A DNA stretch of 34,303 nt from CAZFCK01 sp964517355 (GTDB taxonomy: Bacteria > Desulfobacterota > Desulfovibrionia > Desulfovibrionales > Desulfovibrionaceae), in assembly GCA_964517355.1 (NCBI GenBank), contig CAZFCK010000022.1:1-34303 (forward strand), in the 5' to 3' direction. The first letter of the stretch is position 1. Each line of letters starts with the position of its first letter. The position numbers were made by a program, and so were the translations under genes. A model generated the notes under the pieces. It did no database searches. It was given only the letters and a program-made list of their open reading frames with translations, and had not been told where the DNA came from. Shown piece after piece: positions 8,020 to 14,668 of the stretch.

Positions 8020-9129
8020 TTATTCCAACCGCAGATGATAATACGCCGAAAAATCGGCCTGTTGTTCCGCATCCTGCAGCACTATGGTCTTGATCGCCCG
8101 CTCCGCCCGCCGCCACCAGTCACTTTGCACCTGATCTTCAAAAACCATCTGGAGCCGCAACGCCACGTCGTCTCCGCCATTCTTATCATGCGGCAACCGA
8201 TGCCCCATGACCTGTAAATCGCTTATCAGCGTATTTCTCATGAACGGTGTGTCGGGCAGCAGCCTGTCGAGGACCCGGGCGAACCCCGGCAGCTTTTCCG
8301 GAACGTATTTTTCGATAAACGAAAGCAATGCATGCCAAAATGTGAGTACGTCGAAATACAGAAACTCGGGTTTGTATTGTTTTGTCCGACGCATTTTGTT
8401 CAAGACCACCTGCACGCAGACCAAAAGAACCTTGAGCAGGGATTCGCCTTTTTCCATTGCCCGGCGCACGCAGGCGTAATGGGTCGTCCAGGTTCTGGCG
8501 GCCATGGTGTGCCTGCTCATGCGCCGCACATGGCGCGCCGAGGTGCTGTCCACGATGTAGTTCACATAGCCCGCGGCAGCCAGCCGCTCACAATAAAACA
8601 TGTCTTCGCCGGCGTTTCCCGTGTAGCCTTGCATGCCGCCCACATGGTCCCACACCTCTTTTCGGAAAAGCCATACGCCCCCGGCCACCGTGCGCGTTTC
8701 GCCGCTGTCGCCCGTATTGTTGCTGAAGAAATTCCCGGCGTATTGCGAAAGAAGGGACTGGCCGAAATCCGTCACCAAGGGACTCGAGGCGATGCCGACA
8801 TGCTTCCTGGCCGCATACGGCACCACCTTCTCGATCCAGTCAGGGGGCAAAATCACGTCGGCATCCATGGAAAGGACAAATTTGGTCTTCGCCGCCGCAA
8901 TGCCCGTGGACTTGGCCTGCAGGAAGCCCCTGTTCCTTGGGAACCGCACTATATCCAGAGGAATCGCCGGCGCGTCGTCCGGAGCCGCAAACGGCGCATC
9001 CGATCCGTCGTCCACGATCACTATGCGTTGGGGCGCGATGCGCCATTCGGACACATGCCGCAACAACTGGCGGATGTAGTCCCCGTCATTATAGGTGTAA
9101 CTGACAAGCGTGAGCGGAACATTGAACAT
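8020..9129 (-). CDS. GT2-family glycosyltransferase
   Basis: This 369-residue enzyme has a GT-A fold. Its nucleotide-binding region is VSYTYNDGDYIRQLL (9-23) with IVIVDDGSD (36-44), and the metal-binding SMDADV lies at 87-92. A GED motif within NAGEDMFYCE matches the usual catalytic-base region, and GGVWLFRKEVWDHVGGM is typical of family 2. The C-terminal part (about 250-369) is a less familiar helical extension. The ATG at 9129 was chosen because the glycosyltransferase fold begins there; a longer frame to 9348 adds only low-complexity non-domain sequence. With the GT92 gene it probably makes or decorates a surface polysaccharide. Donor and acceptor are unknown. Confidence 0.85.
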   Translation of the reverse strand: MFNVPLTLVSYTYNDGDYIRQLLRHVSEWRIAPQRIVIVDDGSDAPFAAPDDAPAIPLDIVRFPRNRGFLQAKSTGIAAAKTKFVLSMDADVILPPDWIEKVVPYAARKHVGIASSPLVTDFGQSLLSQYAGNFFSNNTGDSGETRTVAGGVWLFRKEVWDHVGGMQGYTGNAGEDMFYCERLAAAGYVNYIVDSTSARHVRRMSRHTMAARTWTTHYACVRRAMEKGESLLKVLLVCVQVVLNKMRRTKQYKPEFLYFDVLTFWHALLSFIEKYVPEKLPGFARVLDRLLPDTPFMRNTLISDLQVMGHRLPHDKNGGDDVALRLQMVFEDQVQSDWWRRAERAIKTIVLQDAEQQADFSAYYHLRLE

Positions 9130-9667
9130 AACGCACCTTGCATCAAGGACTTGCGAGGGGAAGGCCTCCAGCTTCGCCGCCGGGGGGCATCCGCCCCTCG
9201 CGCCGTCCTTTCCGGTATTATGCAACACAGTACGGGACACATGTCGCCCAATGCATCCCCCGGCATTTTTCTCCTTCCCACCAATGAAAGCAAAAGACGT
9301 ACCTGCCGGGCCCCGGCAATGAAACGCCTTCACCAATAAGCGCAACATGCTATTTTAAAAGTAAAATTACCGGCCACACTCTCACGGCACAACAAGGCGG
9401 AACGGAAAAAACGTCTTCCTTGCGATTGTTTTTTGACGCACCCTGCACTCTTTTCCCCTGCGTCTTTTACAGGATGCGCCTCCCACGGCCGGCGCGAACT
9501 ACGCTTCCCCTTCACTCAAGGATGCTCACTCTCGACGTGTGGAAATATGCGCAACACCACTTGCAAGCTTGCGGTTAAGACAGCATAAGGTAATTGTATT
9601 GCCGCAGCCTGCCGCATACGATCACGGGCATGACGACGGGAACGTTTTTTACCCTACCAGGACCGCC
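9130..9667. other. divergent intergenic region between GT2 gene and mscS-like gene
   Basis: 538 bases between divergently transcribed genes must hold promoters for both. No clear consensus promoter, RNA gene or small gene was found. A short palindrome GCAAGCTTGC lies near 9563. Open frames crossing the region have no recognisable protein character. Confidence 0.4.
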
Positions 9668-11962
9668 ATGAAAAAAATCACTTTACTGCTTGCAATCGTT
9701 TCTCTGATGTGTCTGTTGCCGCACACCGCGGATCTTTATGCGGCCACCTCCATTCCCGGCCTGCCGGCTCCCAGTAAGCCGAACAAGGAAACGACACCCG
9801 ACCTGAAGGATAAAACTCCGCTCCAGGTGCAGGAAATCCTGGCGTCATTGAGCGATGAGCAAATGCGCAGCCTGCTCATCACCACACTGCAACGCGAGGC
9901 CCAAGCCCAAGCCGGCTCGCAACAACGCCACACCTTCGCGGACTTCATCCACAGCCTGCGGGAGCGCGTGCAATATCTTCGCACGCGCATCGCCTTTGTC
10001 TTTTCCGGCGCCTCGCAAGCGCCTTCCTTTCTGCCCGAAACACTACGGACATTCACCGCGGACAACGACAAAACGCCGCTATGGCGCCTTTGTTACGGAC
10101 TCGGCATGCTGTTGCTCATCTGGGGGGCGGTGCGGGCGCTGTATCAAAGGCTCACCCGGGGACTGCGAAACCGGTTGGAAGCTCTCCCTCCGGGATCAGG
10201 GTGGATTTTCAAATTCTTCCGCTCTCTTTTCCGCGCCCTGCTCGAACTCACCGGACTTGTTCTCGTCTTGTTCATCATCGTAATCTTGTATTTCGTCTTT
10301 TTCGACCTGACCCCCATGGGCAGGCCTATCCTCATCATCGCCATTCTTTCGCTGCTTTTCTATGAGCTGCTCATGCTCATGGCGCGCGCGGCGCTCTCCT
10401 CCAAAGCGGGGGCGATTCGGCTCCTGCCTTTGAGCGACCATAGCGCGGCGGCTCTGTCGCGCCTCCTGTCCCTGGTCGGCATTGAAATAACCGCGGGAAT
10501 CCTCATCACCGGCCTGCTCCAGCTCTACGGCAGCAGCGAGGCCCTGTATCTCCTGGTGCTCTCCTGCACCGGGCTGCTCGTGGTTTTCACCCTGTCCTTC
10601 GTCTCCCTCTGGAAACACAGGGAAGTCGCAGCGCGGCTCAGGGAAATAATCCCTCCCGGCACCATGCGCCACCAACTGAGCAATTCCTGGCACTTGCTTT
10701 TCATGGGCTATCTCCTTTTCTTCTGGCTGTTCTGGGTGGCCCACCTTATCGCTTTCGGCACAATGGCCATGCTGCCCGGCCTTTTGACCTTGCTGGCCTT
10801 TCCCTTTTACCTGCTGCTGACCATCAGCATGGACAAACTCGTGATGCTGGCGGGCAATGCCGTGCAATCCTCCTTGCTGCCCCAAGGCCAGGCACCCTCC
10901 GACCCGATCGCGGATTTCCTGCTGGACGCGAACGGCAAGTATGTCACCGCCGGCTGCCCTGTGGCGCGTTTCCGCCGTTTCACGCATAAGGCGCTCAGTT
11001 TCATTCTTTTCATCTTCTTCATCGTAACCCTGGCCCATATCTGGAACATCGAGCTGTATCTCGCGACCAAGGTGGTGCGAAGCGCGTTCAGTATTTTGCT
11101 CACCATACTCCTGGGGTATATCTTCTGGGCCTTCAGCAAAGGGGCCATAGAGCGCAAGCTGCGCTCCCAAGCCAAGGAAAACGGCGGCGATGAACCGGGC
11201 ATGGGGTCGGGAGACAGACTGCACACCTTGCTGGAACTGCTCAAACGCTTCGTTTTCGTGGCCATCGTCATTCTCGTCACGCTTATCGTGCTCTCCTCTC
11301 TCGGAGTGGACACCGGTCCCCTGCTCGCGGGCGCCAGCGTGTTCGGCATCGCCATAGGCTTCGGCTCCCAAACCTTGGTCAAGGACATTGTTTCCGGAGT
11401 CTTTTTCCTCATGGACGACGCCTTCCGCATCGGCGACTACATCGAACTCGGCGATTCCCGCGGCACCGTGGAAGGCATCTCGGTGCGTTCCCTCAAATTG
11501 CGGCACCATCGCGGCGCCCTCTATACCGTGCCCTACGGCTCCATCCACATGGTCATGAACCTCTCCCGCGATTGGGCCATCATGAAGCTCGAATACGTTG
11601 TGCCCCACGACACCGACATTCAGGTGGTGAAAAAAATCGTCAAGCGCATCAACAAGGAGCTGAAGGAAGTCCCCGAACTTGCCGCGCTCATGCTCGGCGA
11701 TGTCAAATCCCAGGGAGTCAAGACCATCGAAGAATACGGCATGCGCATGCGCATCAAAATGACCACCACCCCAGGGGGACAGTTTACGCTACGCAAATGG
11801 ATATGGGGAAAACTCCGCCGCTATTTCGATGAGGCGGGCATACACTTCGCCTATCGCAAAGTTTCGGTCATGCTGCCCGAGGGCGAAAAACCGAGTAAGG
11901 AGACACTGGAGGCCGCGGGCGCGGCCGCTGTTCAGGCAATGGAGCAGGAACCCTCGAAATAA
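9668..11962 (+). CDS. large MscS-family mechanosensitive channel
   Basis: The 764-residue protein has a signal peptide (MKKITLLLAIVSLMCLL, likely cleaved near residue 25). A periplasmic stretch of about 140 residues and roughly ten hydrophobic segments (about residues 135-560) follow, then the MscS core. In the core, TGPLLAGASVFGIAIGFGSQTLVKD forms the pore helix with its Gly/Ala packing. FLMDDAFRIGDYIELGDSRGTVEGISVRSLKLR forms the beta domain, and YTVPYGSIHMVMNLSRDW precedes the C-terminal domain. It resembles the long MscS relatives (YbdG/MscK type) that release solutes on osmotic downshift. The ATG at 9668 is preferred because it starts the signal peptide; an AGGA lies seven bases upstream. 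It ends convergently with the gene at 12019, with a shared hairpin between. Confidence 0.88.
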   Translation: MKKITLLLAIVSLMCLLPHTADLYAATSIPGLPAPSKPNKETTPDLKDKTPLQVQEILASLSDEQMRSLLITTLQREAQAQAGSQQRHTFADFIHSLRERVQYLRTRIAFVFSGASQAPSFLPETLRTFTADNDKTPLWRLCYGLGMLLLIWGAVRALYQRLTRGLRNRLEALPPGSGWIFKFFRSLFRALLELTGLVLVLFIIVILYFVFFDLTPMGRPILIIAILSLLFYELLMLMARAALSSKAGAIRLLPLSDHSAAALSRLLSLVGIEITAGILITGLLQLYGSSEALYLLVLSCTGLLVVFTLSFVSLWKHREVAARLREIIPPGTMRHQLSNSWHLLFMGYLLFFWLFWVAHLIAFGTMAMLPGLLTLLAFPFYLLLTISMDKLVMLAGNAVQSSLLPQGQAPSDPIADFLLDANGKYVTAGCPVARFRRFTHKALSFILFIFFIVTLAHIWNIELYLATKVVRSAFSILLTILLGYIFWAFSKGAIERKLRSQAKENGGDEPGMGSGDRLHTLLELLKRFVFVAIVILVTLIVLSSLGVDTGPLLAGASVFGIAIGFGSQTLVKDIVSGVFFLMDDAFRIGDYIELGDSRGTVEGISVRSLKLRHHRGALYTVPYGSIHMVMNLSRDWAIMKLEYVVPHDTDIQVVKKIVKRINKELKEVPELAALMLGDVKSQGVKTIEEYGMRMRIKMTTTPGGQFTLRKWIWGKLRRYFDEAGIHFAYRKVSVMLPEGEKPSKETLEAAGAAAVQAMEQEPSK

Positions 11963-11991
11963 ACGTCTGCGCTCCAGTGACAGAACCCGAA

Positions 11992-12016
11992 TGCGGGCCG
12001 TCCTTGACGGCCCGCA
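11992..12016. terminator. bidirectional hairpin between convergent genes
   Basis: The perfect 10-bp arms TGCGGGCCGT and ACGGCCCGCA are separated by five bases. The hairpin is placed between the stop of the MscS-family gene (11962) and the stop of the minus-strand gene at 12019. T runs are short on both sides. Confidence 0.6.
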
Positions 12017-12018
12017 GG

Positions 12019-12492
12019 CTATTTGACCGCATAAGGGCACTTGTCTGGGAGAGATTCGATAATCTCCGCCGCACTGCGGATCAGCCGCAAAGGAATACCG
12101 CTTTCTCTGATGGCCCTGGCGCCTTCCCGCGTATCCATGCGCAGGCCGCCGCACAGGATGCCGCACTCCAAAGATCCATGCCTTGACTTGAAGCATTCCA
12201 AAAAATCACCGGTCAGCATCAACACGCGCTGCCTTTCATAGTGGCTGTCAGGGTATGCGGGGCCGTACAGCAATCCCAAAATGACGACCGACGTCGTGAC
12301 AACGCCGCAGATATTGCCCGACAATCCCACCCCTCCGGCCAAACCGCTGGCCGCCTGCATCGCTTTTTCCCTTTCCAGCCCCACATGAGGGGCGTATGCA
12401 CGCAACAACGCCTCGGAACACGAACACCCCGCAACGGCATTTTCCACCGCCTCTTCCACGCGAGACAAGCACAGCGTTTGAAAACCCGACAT
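12019..12492 (-). CDS. C_GCAxxG_C_C-family redox protein
   Basis: The 157-residue protein belongs to the C_GCAxxG_C_C family, named for its cysteine pattern. It has AGCSCSEALLRAYAP (about 21-35), GLAGGVGLSGNICGVVTTSVV (about 50-70), a cysteine in DFLECFKSRHG and a final LECGILCGG (about 108-116). Family members are small cytoplasmic proteins thought to bind metal or take part in electron transfer; the exact reaction is not known. The ATG at 12492 has AAGGAG seven bases upstream. The gene follows the MarR-family regulator by 44 bases, and an 18-bp palindromic operator lies between them, directly next to the ribosome-binding site. Control by that regulator is therefore likely. Confidence 0.85.
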   Translation of the reverse strand: MSGFQTLCLSRVEEAVENAVAGCSCSEALLRAYAPHVGLEREKAMQAASGLAGGVGLSGNICGVVTTSVVILGLLYGPAYPDSHYERQRVLMLTGDFLECFKSRHGSLECGILCGGLRMDTREGARAIRESGIPLRLIRSAAEIIESLPDKCPYAVK

Positions 12493-12504
12493 GGCCAGCT
12501 CCTT

Positions 12505-12522
12505 TATTTGCCTAGGCAAATA
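12505..12522 (-). promoter_or_regulatory. MarR-type operator 1
   Basis: The perfect palindrome TATTTGCCTAGGCAAATA ends right beside the AAGGAG ribosome-binding site of the C_GCAxxG_C_C gene (12499-12504). It has the same TATTTGC-N4-GCAAATA form as the site upstream of the marR-family gene. It is most simply read as a second binding site of that regulator. Confidence 0.75.
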
Positions 12523-12536
12523 TTATTTGAAAACAA

Positions 12537-12971
12537 CTACTCCATATTTTTCTCGAGCACCTTGAGCATCTTATAGAGCATCTCCACTTCCCGCTCGCTC
12601 AAACCCTCGAAAAATTGTTGTTTCTGTTCAGCAAGATACGGTGAAAGGTCCGCGATAAGGATTCTCCCCTGCTCGCTGATGCTGATCAAGCGTCCCCTCC
12701 GGTCGTTCGGATTCGTGACGCGGCGCACATAGCCCATCTCTTCCAGGGCCGCCACAAGCCGTGTCAGGTTGGGGTGATCGTTCAAGGCGGGATCAACGAG
12801 GGAACTCAGCGAGGCGGGCTCGTTCGCCGCGATTTTCAACAAGAGGCCCCATTGTTCGGGACTAATGCTCACATCGCGCTGCGCGAAGAATTGCGCGGCG
12901 TTGTAGCGCAATAAGCGCCCCACCCTGTAGAGCAGGTAGCTTACATTGTCTTCCACTCCGGTTTGGTGCAT
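12537..12971 (-). CDS. MarR-family transcriptional regulator
   Basis: The 144-residue protein has the MarR winged-helix layout. Helices around YLLYRVGRLLRYNAAQFFAQ form the dimer part. SPEQWGLLLKIAANEPASLSSLVDPALNDHPNLTRLVAALEEMGYVRR (about 37-84) is the helix-turn-helix, and NPNDRRGRLISISEQG (about 87-102) is the wing with the conserved DRR. MarR proteins usually repress their own and a neighbouring gene until a small ligand or oxidant binds. The ATG at 12971 follows GGGGGAAG; a TTG 12 bases earlier is possible. A palindromic operator lies 17 bases upstream of the start and an identical half-site pair follows the gene, which supports autoregulation. Confidence 0.9.
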   Translation of the reverse strand: MHQTGVEDNVSYLLYRVGRLLRYNAAQFFAQRDVSISPEQWGLLLKIAANEPASLSSLVDPALNDHPNLTRLVAALEEMGYVRRVTNPNDRRGRLISISEQGRILIADLSPYLAEQKQQFFEGLSEREVEMLYKMLKVLEKNME

Positions 12972-12987
12972 GGCTTCCCCCAAAAAA

Positions 12988-13026
12988 ATATTTGCTCAGG
13001 CAAATATATTTTTAGATTTTTGTCAA
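12988..13026 (-). promoter_or_regulatory. marR promoter region with operator 2
   Basis: The palindrome ATATTTGC-TCAG-GCAAATAT occupies 12988-13007. On the minus strand it follows a TTGACA hexamer (complement of 13021-13026) and an AT-rich stretch, so the operator would cover the -10/start region. It shares TATTTGC-N4-GCAAATA with operator 1 at 12505-12522. Confidence 0.7.
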
Positions 13027-13348
13027 GCCCCGCTCTCCGCATCAGGGACGGTGATCCATTTTTCTATCTGCCAGGTGCGGTTCAAGCCAAGATCACAGCT
13101 CATTCAGACACCAGGGGAGCAGGCGTTGCAGAAAGGTATAGATGCTCTTATGCAATCATCTGAAACAATAGGATGTTGCTTCTGGGCACTCTGCGAGAGC
13201 AGGTATAACTCAGTGCGGAAAATTATAATTTCCGCACTGAGTTATAAGGAAGGCCACACCGACGGCGGAGACGGCGGCGGATGGCAAGGGAGCGGGCCAC
13301 AAAAAATTCTGCGCTCCCATTCATATTCGGTTCAAAGGCTGGATGACC
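13027..13348. other. intergenic region between marR-family gene and repeat copy A
   Basis: No credible gene is seen here. Its main content is the long inverted repeat at 13204-13246, given separately. The rest shows no promoter or RNA motif that I recognise. Confidence 0.4.
13204..13246. repeat. 18-bp perfect inverted repeat, 7-base loop
   Basis: The arms TATAACTCAGTGCGGAAA (13204-13221) and the exact complement (13229-13246) flank ATTATAA. There is no gene end immediately next to it and no T run, so it is not an ordinary terminator. It could be a mobile-element remnant end, an operator or a structured RNA. Confidence 0.8.
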
Positions 13349-13454
13349 TAGCGCATTTTCGCCTTGAAACAAGGCTCTCCCCTGAAACAATTTCCAATTG
13401 CTCCAGGGAAATGCATAAGAGCATCTAGCGCTTTTCAAGCGTGAGATGCTCTAA
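13349..13454 (-). repeat. family-1 hairpin repeat, copy A (full length)
   Basis: This is a full-length copy, almost identical to copy B at 33054-33160. Read on the minus strand it has a terminal hairpin (AGAGCATCT...AGATGCTCT with inner CGCTT/AAGCG). A three-way junction follows, closed by GCATTT/AAATGC and holding CCTGgAgCAATT/AATTGTTtCAGG and GCCTTG/CAAGGC hairpins. Its first bases provide the stop codon of the gene at 13451-13855. Confidence 0.92.
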
Positions 13455-13855
13455 TGCGCCGCGTCCCGCATTTTTTCCAACGGCAAAAACCGATGCGCGC
13501 CGCAACGCCAGACCACTCTTTTCTTTTCCGCGTCGTAGTGTGGAAATACGCGGCTGGAATCACCGCAAATTTCGCACACATGCTGCTTCGCTTCACGCAG
13601 GGGCAGCAGTTTGCTGCGCCGCATCACTTCCACGAACTTCAACACGGCGGGCAGCTTGGGATGTCCGGCCAGCCTGTTGTAGTCCTGTTTGTTGAGCCGC
13701 CCCCCCTGGGTGATGCGCATGGAGAGGGAGCGCCGTTTGACCAGCGTGTGCTCGTTTTTGTTCAGGATGACCTGTCTGGGCTCATCCCACAGACAGATGA
13801 TCCGCATCCGGTCGAGATCCAAATGCACTTCCGGGTTGTTTTTCTGATTAGCCAT
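13451..13855 (-). CDS. conserved-looking hypothetical protein with zinc-finger-like C-terminus
   Basis: I do not recognise this 134-residue protein as a named family. Its N-terminal half (about 10-80) is basic and mixed. The C-terminal part has a Cys-X2-Cys (C94, C97) followed by C118 and H121 (HVCEICGDS ... VVWRCGAHRF), which looks like a small zinc-binding ribbon. The start ATG at 13855 has TTGGAG eight bases upstream. The TAG stop is supplied by the edge of repeat copy A, so the present C-terminus may have been set by insertion of the repeat. No partner genes lie nearby. A nucleic-acid-binding role is possible but unproven. Confidence 0.7.
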   Translation of the reverse strand: MANQKNNPEVHLDLDRMRIICLWDEPRQVILNKNEHTLVKRRSLSMRITQGGRLNKQDYNRLAGHPKLPAVLKFVEVMRRSKLLPLREAKQHVCEICGDSSRVFPHYDAEKKRVVWRCGAHRFLPLEKMRDAAH

Positions 13856-14668
13856 ATCACGACTCCAATCTTACTGCATGGCGGGTCTCGGTCGGGATAC
13901 CCTCTTTCGGGAATTCCGCATTATCACTGACAACAGCCATGGATATGTTCACTGGTAGAATACGCCATTATCTTGGCTCAAAGACAAGCAAAAAGCTTGC
14001 CAACCAATCAAAATCCACGCACAGCCTCGTGCTCATCGTCCTAACGCATGTATCCACGGTATGCACCGGCTTGTTTCACCAACGTATGGCCACAATGAAA
14101 ATTGTGAAACAAGGCGGCCTTCATTTAACAGGTCCTTGTTATCCATGTAACATTTTGTGGTGATTATGCAACAACAATGCGTGCGTTTTTACAATAAATC
14201 TTGTTGCCCCTTCCCGACCGCAAACTTACGCATCCTGCTGCCGTAACTACGCATCCTGCCTGAAGGCCAGCCATAAAACTCCGGCCGGCTTTTCTTCCGG
14301 CGATTTCTCTCTCAGTAGTACGCCGGTTGGAGAAGGCCCGCCAGCCGATTACTCGAAATAAAAATACGCTCAACACCCGGTCAAGCGTACTGGTGCGGTG
14401 AATAACCAACCGCATAAAAGAAACAACGGAGCATATTGCCCCGCACGACAGGCCCGCATGATTCTTTGCAGTTACCCGAAACAGAAGACTATCGTGTTGC
14501 TGATGGATTTCGCATCGCTTTTTTTAAAACCGAGGGGAGCGGCCTTATAGCTGAGGCGCCCCCCTCGAACAATCATCTCTTCCCCACTCTTCAAAGGTAA
14601 GGGAATAACCTCGATTCCAACAGGTTCTTGAACATCACGCCGCCTACCTGTCTTTCACGCTGAATGAT
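13856..14668. other. intergenic region upstream of 13855 and downstream of pta
   Basis: About 810 bases without a convincing gene. Open frames at 13939-14163 (plus) and 14164-14415 (minus) lack good start signals and protein-like composition. A 12-base direct repeat (TACGCATCCTGC at 14227-14238 and 14248-14259) with a 21-base period is present. A possible pta terminator lies near 14531-14567. Confidence 0.45.
14531..14567 (-). terminator. possible terminator downstream of pta
   Basis: The arms CGAGGGG (14531-14537) and CCCCTCG (14561-14567) enclose a GC-rich interior. On the minus strand they are followed by GGTTTTAAAA. It lies about 100 bases after the pta stop, a reasonable transcript end, but the stem is imperfect. 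Confidence 0.4.

Noticed and set aside
13349..13454. Repeat copies read as a CRISPR array
   Set aside because: The copies are single, about 105 bp long, dispersed over tens of kilobases and in both orientations, with no spacers and no cas genes.
14164..14415. An 83-codon minus-strand frame downstream of pta
   Set aside because: It has no ribosome-binding site or recognisable sequence and includes a direct repeat typical of noncoding DNA.
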